The translations under genes were made by a program, and so were the position numbers. The notes below the pieces were generated by a model. That model saw only the letters and a program-made list of their open reading frames with translations. It searched no databases and was not told the DNA's origin. DNA of 11,449 nucleotides from contig JANXZD010000312.1 of the NCBI GenBank assembly GCA_025355705.1, positions 1 to 11,449 on the forward strand. Reading direction: 5' to 3'. Below, piece by piece: positions 1 to 7,833 of the stretch. How positions within the stretch are numbered: the first letter of the stretch is position 1; the number at the start of each line of letters is the position of its first letter. This DNA comes from Bacteroidota bacterium (GTDB lineage: Bacteria > Bacteroidota > Ignavibacteria > UBA10030 > UBA8401).

Positions 1-169
1 GTTCGGTATCCTCACCCGTTAAGAAAAAACTCATCAATAATCCCAAGAGACTCAGTGCAGTATAAATCCAGCCTTGAAAATAATCTATTCGGCCGGCACT
101 TATAAATAGGATTACGATAAAGAAACATATGCCTACAAAACTCTTGAAAAAATATTGAATTTGTTTCAT
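1..169 (-). CDS. Isoprenylcysteine carboxyl methyltransferase-like membrane protein, N-terminal fragment
   Basis: Only the first 56 codons are in the window; the gene continues past the left edge. The start is the ATG at 169-167, preceded by GGAG six bases upstream. The peptide opens MKQIQYFFKSFVG, followed by a hydrophobic first membrane segment (about residues 10-23), then SAGRIDYFQGWIYTALSLLG, which runs into a second membrane segment. The GR(I/L)DYxQGW motif after the first helix is what I recognise from bacterial members of the isoprenylcysteine carboxyl methyltransferase (ICMT/PEMT-like) family: small multi-spanning proteins with a SAM-binding C-terminal part. That catalytic part is not visible here, so activity cannot be judged, and the substrate of bacterial members is mostly unknown. 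It lies 33 bp after the radC stop on the same strand and could be co-transcribed with it. Confidence 0.62.
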   Translation of the reverse strand, partial: MKQIQYFFKSFVGICFFIVILFISAGRIDYFQGWIYTALSLLGLLMSFFLTGEDTE

Positions 170-202
170 GCCCGTCTCCAATTTCATTTATTGATAAAAA
201 AA

Positions 203-931
203 CTACACCAATCCCCTCTCCATCAAACTCGTAAATCCATCGCCTGCAATAATAATATGATCGTGAACAGAAATGCCGATGATTTTTCCTGCTTCAACGA
301 TCTGTTTTGTGATCGAAATATCTTCCCTGCTTGGTTCAAGATTTCCGCTCGGATGATTATGAAGCAATATCACACTTGCAGCATTCTCCAATATCGCTTC
401 CCTAAAAACTTCCCGCGGATGTGTTAGAGAGGAATTCAATAATCCTTTTGTAATGATCCGTTCGTTAATGATCTTGTTCGAACTGCTTAAACACAATACC
501 ATAAACACTTCTTGTTTCAGATCGCGAAGCTGGGGACCAAACCGCCGGGAAATATCTTCCGGTGATCGGATTGGTGTATCATTCTCCGCTCCGGATATTG
601 ACATTCTTCGCGCAAGTTCAAATGCTGCAACAATTGTTACCGCTTTCGCAGTTCCAATTCCCTTGTTCTTTTTTTGACGAAGATCAGCAACGGAAAGAGA
701 CGCGATGTTTCGAAGCGATTTATTTTCCCGGAGCAGTTTTTTTGCAACATCAACCGCAGAGAATTTTTTCGTTCCAATGTTGATAAGGATTGCGAGAAGT
801 TCAGAATCTGAGAGCGACGCGGCGCCATGTCGTATTAATTTTTCACGCGGACGTTCATCTTCGGGCCATTCTTTGATCGTTGAATACCGCACCAAAGGTT
901 CCGAGGATTCATTGCGATTCGGGTCAGCCAT
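203..931 (-). CDS. radC: RadC family JAB/JAMM-domain protein (UPF0758)
   Basis: 242 aa, a little above the usual 220-230. The N-terminal half contains the family's helix-hairpin-helix-like region (about 37-110, with LSDSELLAILINIGT and KGIGTAKAVTIVAAFELARR). The C-terminal half is the RadC JAB domain with a complete metal-binding motif: H191-N-H193, then P-S-G, S201 and D204, fitting HxHx7Sx2D, with E141 as the likely upstream acidic residue. Despite its name, a role in DNA repair was not upheld in E. coli; JAMM domains are zinc metallopeptidase folds, and the real substrate is unknown. The ATG start at 931 has no clear Shine-Dalgarno sequence, but it gives the typical ERPREKLIRHGA opening at residues 26-37. 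It follows the TPR/PBP gene by 97 bp, so it may have its own promoter. RadC homologues also occur on mobile elements, but this one has housekeeping neighbours. Confidence 0.95.
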   Translation of the reverse strand: MADPNRNESSEPLVRYSTIKEWPEDERPREKLIRHGAASLSDSELLAILINIGTKKFSAVDVAKKLLRENKSLRNIASLSVADLRQKKNKGIGTAKAVTIVAAFELARRMSISGAENDTPIRSPEDISRRFGPQLRDLKQEVFMVLCLSSSNKIINERIITKGLLNSSLTHPREVFREAILENAASVILLHNHPSGNLEPSREDISITKQIVEAGKIIGISVHDHIIIAGDGFTSLMERGLV

Positions 932-1027
932 TGTAGTATGCGTTAATGATTTTTAAAGGATAACGTTCGTTCTAAACGGACAGTATGCTTAAGAAATTAT
1001 CAAAAACAATTTTGGGAGTCTTATATC

Positions 1028-3157
1028 TTATTGATATGAAAACGTTTGAAGCTTCGAAACAGATCCATTCTTATATTCTAAGATATGAATAGAACTATTG
1101 ACACGTTCTTTTGTCAACGAAATGGTGTTTCGTACTCCGGTAAATTCGGTAACTTTTTTCAACGCATCGGCAAGTTGCTCACGCGTTAGAGCACCATCTT
1201 TAAATTGTCGAATGACCAATGTCATGACATCATATCCGAACATTACATTGTCTGATATTGTCTTCCCGTAGCGTTGTGCGTATTTGGAAAAGATCCTGTT
1301 CGTCTGTTCATTCCGTTCTATCCATCGATCGCTTCCAAATATTACACCATCAGTATATCGTTTGTTCAGATCCAGTTCATTCGCATCATACCAATCGCCC
1401 GATCCCAGTATGGTGGCTTTGATGTTATAGAAGGTTATTTGAGACGACAACACTCCAATTTCATGACTGTTCGAGATAGGACAGAAGATCACATCAATTG
1501 TCGAAACCGGATACTGGAGACTGTCCAGATACGGAATAACTCTTTTCACCGGCAGTTTTAATTGTTCAGCAATTTTTCGCGCACTGTCTCCAAAGAGCGG
1601 TGTAAGATTTAATGTGGCTCCTTTGGCAACAATGGAATCGATCAAGGAAAACCGAACGCCGAGCGAAACCAATCGGCGGATAATTTCTGCAACATCTAAT
1701 TTCCCCCTCAGCGATACAACATAACTCGGATTAAGATTTGCAGCGGCATCTCGAATTGCACGCACATACGTCCGAAGATCAGATTCACCTTTTTTATATC
1801 GTCGGTCAATGATGATGTGTGCCCCAAGCCGTGTTGCTTCAACAATGAATGAATCTGCCTGCAATGAGGTGAGAGGCATTGCTGAACCGAGAATGGCAAT
1901 ATTTTTTGCACCCAAAACGTTTACGGCATATTGCGCCAAAGCTTTTCCGCGAGAACCATTAGTAGAATTCGCTTGAAAAACAAATTGTCCAATGGAAGAT
2001 ATTCCTTCATCCGTTGCCGTTGGGGAAATTATAGGAATGGAAAGAGTCTGTGCCGTTTTTGCCGCATGGATCGTCTCAGTGCTAAATACTGGACCCACAA
2101 TGCCAACGACATTACTATTTGTAGACCATTCCGAAATAATTGAAAGGATCTTTGAGGAATCTTTTTCTGAATCTTTTATATCTAATTCAACCGTTACTTG
2201 TCCCGGCACAGTGCGTTCTTCATAATCACTCACAGCAAGTTGAACACCTTCCAGGATTTCCATTGCGATTTTTTTCTCGCGCGTTTCACCAGGTAACGAG
2301 TTCAACAATGGAAGAATTACACCGATTCGGACAGCATTGCCTTTTTCAATACGCGACTTCAAACGATTGATCCGAAATATCATATTTTGTTCAGCAATGG
2401 TTGGGTTGAATTTATCGATTCGCTTTTTTGCGTCATCAATATTTCCGTTCTGAAATAATCGTTCAGAAAGAACAACCGTCAACACATTTTTAATGCCATC
2501 ATTTGAAGATGAACTGATCAACGAATCGATCTGACTGAGAGAGAAGAATTCCGCAGCAAGATGCTCTATCACCTTGATGGAATGTTCTTTGTTTAATCGC
2601 TGTTGAGCAACGAGAACAACACTTTCCATTTCTCGATATGCTTTTTCATACAGTGTCTGATTATAAAAACACATTCCCCGCGTGAATAAAATATCTTCCA
2701 TATATAGAGTGGAAGGAAATTGTAACACAAGAGAGTCACAAACAGCGGTTGCCAGATTATAATCTTTTAATGCATATAATGTTTTTGCTTCCATAATCAT
2801 CGCTGCCGTAATGCGATGATTCAGCGGCAAACTCAATTTTGACTGCTCGAAAGACTGCAGTGCGGCTTTGAAATCTTTCTGGGCATATTGCCGCATCCCA
2901 AGTAAAAAATTATCTTCTGCAGGTCGATGATAATATACCTCAACATCTTGTGTGAAAAGCAATGAGGTGGAAAAGCAAATAAATATAAGAACCATCTGAA
3001 AAAATCGTCGTCTGTTGTCATCCCAAACGAAGCGAAGAACTGTAATCACTTTTTTGAATTGAACAGCGAGATGCTTCGTCGTGGTGCTGTCGGCGCCACT
3101 CCTCAGAATGACATCGAGGGAAGGTTTTTCATATGTTTCTATGGATAGATGTTTCAT
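1028..3157 (-). CDS. Secreted TPR plus type-1 periplasmic-binding-fold protein (penicillin-binding protein activator/LpoA-like)
   Basis: Numbered from the ATG at 3157 (709 aa): a hydrophobic secretion segment at about 54-69 preceded by RRRFF, no lipobox Cys, helical TPR-like repeats at about 83-250 (for example DNFLLGMRQYAQKDFKAALQSFEQ), then a type-1 periplasmic binding fold at about 276-700 (VRIGVILPLL, VGIVGPVFSTET, GYDVMTLVIRQF). TPR plus PBP1 is the architecture of E. coli LpoA, the activator of the peptidoglycan synthase PBP1A; related amino-acid-binding proteins (Peripla_BP_6) share the fold, so the ligand or partner is uncertain. The permease stop and this ATG form TGATG, with AGAG upstream, suggesting coupled translation. 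However, residues about 14-48 are encoded by a dispersed repeat. Alternative starts are the GTG at 3049 (signal peptide n-region with RRR) and the ATG at 2995 (655 aa, no basic n-region). The open frame extends upstream to 3262, deep inside the permease gene, which I reject as a start. Confidence 0.75.
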   Translation of the reverse strand: MKHLSIETYEKPSLDVILRSGADSTTTKHLAVQFKKVITVLRFVWDDNRRRFFQMVLIFICFSTSLLFTQDVEVYYHRPAEDNFLLGMRQYAQKDFKAALQSFEQSKLSLPLNHRITAAMIMEAKTLYALKDYNLATAVCDSLVLQFPSTLYMEDILFTRGMCFYNQTLYEKAYREMESVVLVAQQRLNKEHSIKVIEHLAAEFFSLSQIDSLISSSSNDGIKNVLTVVLSERLFQNGNIDDAKKRIDKFNPTIAEQNMIFRINRLKSRIEKGNAVRIGVILPLLNSLPGETREKKIAMEILEGVQLAVSDYEERTVPGQVTVELDIKDSEKDSSKILSIISEWSTNSNVVGIVGPVFSTETIHAAKTAQTLSIPIISPTATDEGISSIGQFVFQANSTNGSRGKALAQYAVNVLGAKNIAILGSAMPLTSLQADSFIVEATRLGAHIIIDRRYKKGESDLRTYVRAIRDAAANLNPSYVVSLRGKLDVAEIIRRLVSLGVRFSLIDSIVAKGATLNLTPLFGDSARKIAEQLKLPVKRVIPYLDSLQYPVSTIDVIFCPISNSHEIGVLSSQITFYNIKATILGSGDWYDANELDLNKRYTDGVIFGSDRWIERNEQTNRIFSKYAQRYGKTISDNVMFGYDVMTLVIRQFKDGALTREQLADALKKVTEFTGVRNTISLTKERVNSSIHILEYKNGSVSKLQTFSYQ
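3016..3113. repeat. Dispersed palindromic repeat of the TGTCATTCTGAG...CGAAGCGAAGAA type
   Basis: A 98-bp element bounded by TGTCAT (3016-3021) and ATGACA (3108-3113). Read inward, one arm is TGTCATCCCAAACGAAGCGA and continues AGAAC; the other (minus strand) is TGTCATTCTGAGGAGTGGCG and continues to CGACGAAGCATCTC. Both arms resemble a repeat family I know from many Bacteroidota, Chlorobiota and Chloroflexota genomes, in which arms such as TGTCATTCTGAGCGAAGCGA lead to GAAGAATCTC. Its chance translations give well-known spurious peptides such as VILRS... and CHSERSEES. The inner part is degenerate, so this is an old or diverged copy. It lies between the permease gene and the secretion signal of the next gene, and is read through in the TPR/PBP frame. 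I see no clear target-site duplication and no second copy in the window. Confidence 0.72.
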
Positions 3158-4905
3158 CAATAATCTCTGCGTAATGATCGAATTCCAAGAACATGAGAAA
3201 TAATAATAATAAATATTGAAGGAACCGTGATGACAAGAAATACGATCTTCAATATACTCCAATTGACAGAAGAATTTTTTGATGCTGATACGAACATCAT
3301 TGTTGTTGGAAGATAATATACGGCTAATATAATCACCAAATAAACAACGCTCAGCAGAAATGTCATTGTTGCTCCCTGCGATGATGCAATACGGATTGGA
3401 TTCTTCTCTATAAAATTAGAATAGACTGAACCTAAACCAACGTTGATACTTACTAACGTTGCCGTGATAATGGGTGTTACTACGATTGAATAGTACCCGA
3501 GTATTTTTATAGACGTATGAGGTTCAACAAGTGATGGTGGGATTGGAAATTGATTAAATACTTTTTGTGCATAGAGGTATGGAATATTAGACAACCATGC
3601 AATCACAATACTTAATACTGTAAGAAAGATCGTCACAATAGAAAATTTGATCCAATACATCGTTGATGGAGCAATCGGAGCACTGCGTACCGACCAATAC
3701 GCATTCCCTTCAAGACTGATCATCGGGAAACCGAAGCGAAGCGCAATCGAGTTGATCAAAAAGATATTGAATATGAATACGATTAAATAGACAACTGCTT
3801 TCAATTCCGGCGATTCTAATTTTATACTTAAACTGCTAACGCTCGCCAAAAACACGATCAATAAAGCCATCATGACCAAGAAATGGATCCATTGACTCGG
3901 TTCCCGCAAAAATTGCCAAAGTTCTTTCTTAAGCAAGACTTCCGTTTGCGATGAGAAGTAAGAACGCTTGCCAAAACTAAAGAATGTATTCTTTAATTCA
4001 AGCGAACGCACGGTAAGCGATTTAATTGATAATGAAGTGATCCATGTTGAATAAAAAATTCCATTCGCAACAGCAAGACCAATAACAAATAGTCCGGCCG
4101 TCGAAAGAATAAGCAGTGATGTATATTGAAGTACAGAAGTGAAATTCTTTGTTACGTAAAAATACATGATCTCCGAGACCCAAAAATTTGGCAGAACTTT
4201 TATTGCAAGAGGGTCAAGCATTCCAAAATAAAGGTCAACATTCGGATAATATTTCATCACTTCCTGAACAAGATGTACAGGACTGGATACTTTAAAATAA
4301 AAATAGATTTGGCACATGTATAGAAGAACAATTCCGCTAGCCAGTAAACGAAAATTGATCTTTGATGCAAGTTTCATCACCAATAATAGAACTATCACAG
4401 CAACACACGCTGCCAGGAACATAAATGGAACCAATACGCCAAACATCATAACCAGATAGAAATGCCATGGCAGGTGAAAATAAAAACCATATCCTAACAG
4501 GACTGAAAATCCAACCATGAAGAGTGTGCCCGAACTATAGAAAAAATTATCGAGGAATTTTATAACAAAGATATTTAAATATGAGACCGGTGATGTAAGC
4601 AGAAAGTTCATTTCAGGTGAACGGTATAATGTTGAGAACGAAACCACCATGTTCCCAAGATTGATCGTGATAAAGAAAACAAATAGTAACATCCCGATAA
4701 ACCGATGAAAGAGGAACAATCCAATCTTGACGTTTTCCAACAAATACGCGGTAATAAAGTTAGAGAAATAAAATGCCCCCACCGCGAACGATCCAAAAAC
4801 AATGAACGATCCGAGATTACGGATCACTGTTCCAAAATCTTTTTTGGAAGAAACCTTCCAGAACATCAGATTCTTGAACCAAAGAATGTGAAAGAATGTA
4901 CTCAC
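3157..4905 (-). CDS. ABC exporter permease (ABC-2-like, about 12 TM segments)
   Basis: 582 aa, very hydrophobic. I count about 12 membrane segments, near residues 31-50, 62-82, 120-140, 150-178, 185-204, 262-283, 338-357, 371-390, 418-440, 468-490, 514-532 and 550-575. Two loop motifs recur in this exporter group: SPEMNFLLTSPVS (96-108) after the second segment and SLEGNAYWSVRSAPIAP (397-413) in the second half. The two-half layout in one chain suggests that one permease plus two ATPases, or a dimer of it, forms the pump. It starts with GTG at 4905, overlapping the ATPase stop as GTGA, with an AGAAGG-like Shine-Dalgarno site just upstream, so translation is probably coupled. Substrate unknown; there is no sequence hint towards a drug, lipid or polysaccharide. 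It ends in TGATG with the TPR/PBP gene. Confidence 0.86.
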   Translation of the reverse strand: MSTFFHILWFKNLMFWKVSSKKDFGTVIRNLGSFIVFGSFAVGAFYFSNFITAYLLENVKIGLFLFHRFIGMLLFVFFITINLGNMVVSFSTLYRSPEMNFLLTSPVSYLNIFVIKFLDNFFYSSGTLFMVGFSVLLGYGFYFHLPWHFYLVMMFGVLVPFMFLAACVAVIVLLLVMKLASKINFRLLASGIVLLYMCQIYFYFKVSSPVHLVQEVMKYYPNVDLYFGMLDPLAIKVLPNFWVSEIMYFYVTKNFTSVLQYTSLLILSTAGLFVIGLAVANGIFYSTWITSLSIKSLTVRSLELKNTFFSFGKRSYFSSQTEVLLKKELWQFLREPSQWIHFLVMMALLIVFLASVSSLSIKLESPELKAVVYLIVFIFNIFLINSIALRFGFPMISLEGNAYWSVRSAPIAPSTMYWIKFSIVTIFLTVLSIVIAWLSNIPYLYAQKVFNQFPIPPSLVEPHTSIKILGYYSIVVTPIITATLVSINVGLGSVYSNFIEKNPIRIASSQGATMTFLLSVVYLVIILAVYYLPTTMMFVSASKNSSVNWSILKIVFLVITVPSIFIIIISHVLGIRSLRRDY

Positions 4906-5636
4906 TGATCCTTCTCTTCTTTCGTCAATTCAAGAAATACCGATTCAAGATTCCCGTCGTATTTCGTCTTATGGAGATGGAGATTCTCTCTGGTATCGAG
5001 AAAAATTATTTTGCTTTTGTTGATGATACCAATTCTATCACACAACTCCTCAGCCATTTCCAAAATATGTGTTGACATAAAGATCGAAGCGCCGTCGTTT
5101 GCTTGCCGCTTCAAAGAGTCTTTTACAATGCGCGCGCTTCGAGGATCGAGACCGACCATCGGCTCATCGATGATAATGGTTTTTGGTTTGTGCACAAATG
5201 CCGATGCAAATGTAACCCGTTGTCGCATTCCCTGAGAATAATCTTCAGTCTTTTTATCCACCCAGCTTGCAAGTTCCAAAAGATCGATCACTCGCTCAAC
5301 ATTTTCCTTTAGATCATTCTTTTCCATTTTATACAGACCGCCCATATAGTAAATAAACTCACGTCCGGTAAGCCTATCGTATAAATATGGATGATCGGGA
5401 ATATATCCAAAAGTTGATTTTGCTTCTAGCGGCTGTTTCACAACATCAAATCCGTTGATCACGATCTGTCCGGAAGTTGGTGTGAACAATCCCGTCATCA
5501 TTTTGATCGTCGTGGTTTTTCCTGCACCGTTTGGTCCAAGAAAACCAAAGAATTCTCCCGACGGAATGGAAAGTGAGACATTATCTACCGCCACGAACGA
5601 GCCGAATGTTTTTTTAAGATTTTTAAGTTCAATCAT
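4902..5636 (-). CDS. ABC exporter ATP-binding protein
   Basis: 244 aa, a complete nucleotide-binding domain of the DrrA/CcmA (ABC-2 exporter) type. Visible motifs: Walker A GPNGAGKTT (34-42), signature YSQGMRQR (133-140), Walker B TIIIDEP with D157 and catalytic E158, D-loop GLDP (162-165) and switch H190 in MSTHILEMAEE. The Q-loop position reads GYIPDHPYLYDRLTG, with Asp81 where many ABC ATPases have Gln; I recall Asp or Glu there as common in this exporter subfamily. It drives the 12-TM permease encoded immediately downstream with a 4-nt overlap. Its ATG lies 9 bp after the guaA stop; the GGGAG in the last guaA codons is 12 nt from the ATG and may serve as a distant ribosome site. Likely on the guaA transcript. 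Confidence 0.93.
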   Translation of the reverse strand: MIELKNLKKTFGSFVAVDNVSLSIPSGEFFGFLGPNGAGKTTTIKMMTGLFTPTSGQIVINGFDVVKQPLEAKSTFGYIPDHPYLYDRLTGREFIYYMGGLYKMEKNDLKENVERVIDLLELASWVDKKTEDYSQGMRQRVTFASAFVHKPKTIIIDEPMVGLDPRSARIVKDSLKRQANDGASIFMSTHILEMAEELCDRIGIINKSKIIFLDTRENLHLHKTKYDGNLESVFLELTKEEKDQ

Positions 5637-5645
5637 ACAAAAGAG

Positions 5646-7187
5646 TTACTCCCATTCTATTGTTGCAGGCGGTTTCGAACTGATATCATATACCACACGA
5701 TTGATTCCACGAACTTCGTTGATGATTCTATTAGATATATGCGCAAGAAACTCATATGGCAGATGAGCCCAATCTGCTGTCATTCCGTCAACACTTGTTA
5801 CTGCACGAACCGCGGCAACATTTTCGTATGTCCGTTCGTCTCCCATGACACCAACTGATTGAACCGGAAGCAATACAACAAATGCCTGCCATACTGAATT
5901 ATAGAGATTTTGTTTCCGTAATTCGCTTATGAAAATTTCATCTGCGTCTTTTAGAATTTCTAATCGCTTCTGTGTAATGTCGCCCAACACGCGAATACCA
6001 AGTCCCGGTCCGGGAAACGGATGCCGTTCGATCAGATAATCCGACAGTCCTAATTTTCTTCCGACTGCACGCACTTCATCTTTGAATAATTCACGAAATG
6101 GCTCGATCAATTTTAGGTTCATCTTTTCGGGAAGTCCACCAACATTATGATGTGACTTGATCGTTTGCGAAGGACCTTTGAATGAAACAGATTCGATCAC
6201 ATCGGGATATAAAGTTCCTTGTGCAAGAAATTCTGCTCCGGAAACTTTTTTTGCTTCCTGTTCGAAGATATCAATAAATGCTTTCCCAATGATCTTTCGT
6301 TTCAGTTCAGGTTCGGAAACCCCTTTTAACCGTTCAAGAAATAATTCCGTCCCATCAACAAAATCCAGCGCAATATGGTATTCATCTCGGAATGTTTTGA
6401 TCACTTGCTCACTCTCACCGTGACGCATCAATCCATTATCAATATGGATACAGAACAATTGATTGCCAATCGCTTTGTGAAGCAATACGGCTGCAACTGA
6501 TGAATCAACTCCGCCGCTCAATGCGCAGAGTACTTTTTTATTTCCAACCATTGTTCGAATATCTGCAATAGAACTCTCAATAAATGAATCTGCATTCCAA
6601 TTTCCTGAACATCCACAGATCTCTTTAATAAAATTATTGATCACTATTTTCCCGTCTTTCGAATGTACAACTTCAGGATGGAACTGTATCCCAAAGATTT
6701 TTTTCTTTGCATTTCTGATCGCACATATTCTCGCATTCTCTGAATGAGCAATCTTCTCGAATCCAAAAGGAATTTTTGTCGCTTCGTCCCCGTGACTCAT
6801 CCACACTTCTGTTGAAGATGAAAGACCTTTAAAAATATCTTCAGAGTTATCTATCAGCAATTGTGCCCGGCCAAATTCTCGGCGCGGCGCTTTATTCACT
6901 TCCCCGCCATTTTGAAATGCAATCAGTTGAAGCCCGTAACATATCCCAAGGATCGGCACACCGAGTTCATAGATCCTTTTATCGGGAATTGGAGCATCGC
7001 TTGCATACACACTTGACGGTCCGCCGGAAAGAATAATTCCTTGAACATTGAATGATTTAATTTTTTCAAACGAAATGTTGAATGGATGAATTTCACAATA
7101 GACATTCAACTCGCGTACACGACGCGCTATCAGTTGGGTGAATTGTGAACCAAAGTCGAGAATAAGAATGGATTCAGTGTGGGTCAT
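5646..7187 (-). CDS. guaA: GMP synthase (glutamine-hydrolysing)
   Basis: 513 aa, full length for the family. It makes GMP from XMP, ATP and glutamine, the last step of guanine nucleotide synthesis, in the cytoplasm. The N-terminal class-I glutamine amidotransferase domain (about 8-190) has the triad Cys83 (GICYGLQ), His170 and Glu172 (QFHPEV), and the oxyanion region SGGPSSV (54-60). The ATP-pyrophosphatase domain has the PP-loop SGGVDSS (224-230). The C-terminal dimerisation part carries KSHHNVGGLP (345-354), RHPFPGPGLGIRV (388-400) and the invariant ending KPPATIEWE. The ATG at 7187 has no obvious Shine-Dalgarno sequence but gives the expected ILILDFGSQFTQLIARR start. It is first in the minus-strand block and divergent from smpB. 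I see no purine riboswitch in the upstream 130-157 bp. Confidence 0.97.
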   Translation of the reverse strand: MTHTESILILDFGSQFTQLIARRVRELNVYCEIHPFNISFEKIKSFNVQGIILSGGPSSVYASDAPIPDKRIYELGVPILGICYGLQLIAFQNGGEVNKAPRREFGRAQLLIDNSEDIFKGLSSSTEVWMSHGDEATKIPFGFEKIAHSENARICAIRNAKKKIFGIQFHPEVVHSKDGKIVINNFIKEICGCSGNWNADSFIESSIADIRTMVGNKKVLCALSGGVDSSVAAVLLHKAIGNQLFCIHIDNGLMRHGESEQVIKTFRDEYHIALDFVDGTELFLERLKGVSEPELKRKIIGKAFIDIFEQEAKKVSGAEFLAQGTLYPDVIESVSFKGPSQTIKSHHNVGGLPEKMNLKLIEPFRELFKDEVRAVGRKLGLSDYLIERHPFPGPGLGIRVLGDITQKRLEILKDADEIFISELRKQNLYNSVWQAFVVLLPVQSVGVMGDERTYENVAAVRAVTSVDGMTADWAHLPYEFLAHISNRIINEVRGINRVVYDISSKPPATIEWE

Positions 7188-7262
7188 TGATGATTAGTTA
7201 CAATTTAGATTTTTCGTAAATGATCTCGAACTTTTGTGGTTGAATGTACATCAAGATAACGC

Positions 7263-7273
7263 ACAATGATTGT
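7263..7273. promoter_or_regulatory. Small inverted repeat between guaA and smpB (possible operator)
   Basis: ACAAT-G-ATTGT is an exact palindrome around a central G, in the AT-rich region between the divergent genes guaA and smpB. It could be a regulator site, but a palindrome this short in AT-rich DNA can arise by chance. No promoter boxes can be placed firmly beside it. Confidence 0.2.
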
Positions 7274-7290
7274 TTTTCCAAGATTGATTT

Positions 7291-7314
7291 CTATTTAGAT
7301 TCTATTGTAAATAG
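7291..7314. promoter_or_regulatory. 7-bp inverted repeat CTATTTA/TAAATAG just upstream of smpB
   Basis: CTATTTA (7291-7297) and TAAATAG (7308-7314) are exact reverse complements separated by 10 bp, ending 30 bp before the preferred smpB start. The length and spacing would suit a dimeric regulator or overlap a promoter -10 region (a weak TTGTTT...TATTTA pair is nearby). The arms are pure AT apart from the outer C/G, so the evidence is weak. Confidence 0.22.
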
Positions 7315-7344
7315 TCTATGTTTTCGTTAATTTCATGTAAGAAA

Positions 7345-7803
7345 ATGGAAAACAAGAGTGAAGAACGAATTGCAATCTCTAACCGCCGAGCGCGTTTCGA
7401 GTATGAAATACTTGAAACATTCGAAGCGGGAATTGTCCTTGTTGGATCTGAGGTAAAATCATTGCGTCAGGGGAAAGCAAATCTACAGGACAGCTACGCT
7501 TTAGTGAAAAATGGCGAAGTATGGCTGCTGAATATGCACATCAATCCGTACGAACAAGCAAATCAGTTCAATCACGATCCGCTTCGCACCCGAAAATTAC
7601 TTCTAAATAAAAGTGAAATTGAAAAATTACAGATCAAAACGAATGAAAAAGGACTAACGCTGATTCCGTTGAAATTATATTTCAAAAAAGGAAATGCCAA
7701 AGTTGAACTTGGAATTGGTAAAGGGAAAAAACTACACGATAAACGAGAATCGATTAAAGAACGGGACGTGGAGCGAGAGATGAGAAGAGTGAAACTCGTT
7801 TAA
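7345..7803 (+). CDS. smpB: SsrA-binding protein SmpB
   Basis: 152 aa from the ATG at 7345, a normal SmpB length. SmpB binds tmRNA and brings it to ribosomes stalled on broken mRNAs (trans-translation). The sequence aligns along its whole length with what I know of the family: ISNRRARFEYEILETFEAGI near the start, GSEVKSLRQGKANLQDSY (34-51), NMHINPYEQANQFNHDPLR (63-81), RKLLLNKSEI and GKGKKLHDKRESIKERD (125-141), the C-terminal tail that enters the mRNA channel. An in-frame ATG at 7318 would add nine residues (MFSLISCKK). I prefer 7345 because it gives the usual N-terminus directly before the conserved block; neither start has a good Shine-Dalgarno site. It is 30 bp ahead of tyrS and probably co-transcribed. 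No ssrA (tmRNA) gene is visible here. Confidence 0.95.
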   Translation: MENKSEERIAISNRRARFEYEILETFEAGIVLVGSEVKSLRQGKANLQDSYALVKNGEVWLLNMHINPYEQANQFNHDPLRTRKLLLNKSEIEKLQIKTNEKGLTLIPLKLYFKKGNAKVELGIGKGKKLHDKRESIKERDVEREMRRVKLV

Positions 7804-7833
7804 TATTAACTCATAAAAAACGACTGGATTACA

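Noticed and set aside
203..931. radC as a sign of a mobile element
   Set aside because: RadC homologues ride on some islands and phages, but here no integrase, transposase, direct repeats or tRNA gene is present, and the neighbours are housekeeping genes.
1219..1230. 12-bp palindrome ATGTCATGACAT
   Set aside because: It lies inside the coding part of the TPR/PBP gene and is explained by the codons there; no sign of an operator function.
3158..3262. Upstream extension of the TPR/PBP frame to an ATG at 3262
   Set aside because: It would overlap the permease gene by 106 bp, and the added residues (MEYIEDRISCHHGSF...) are just the permease C-terminus read in another frame.
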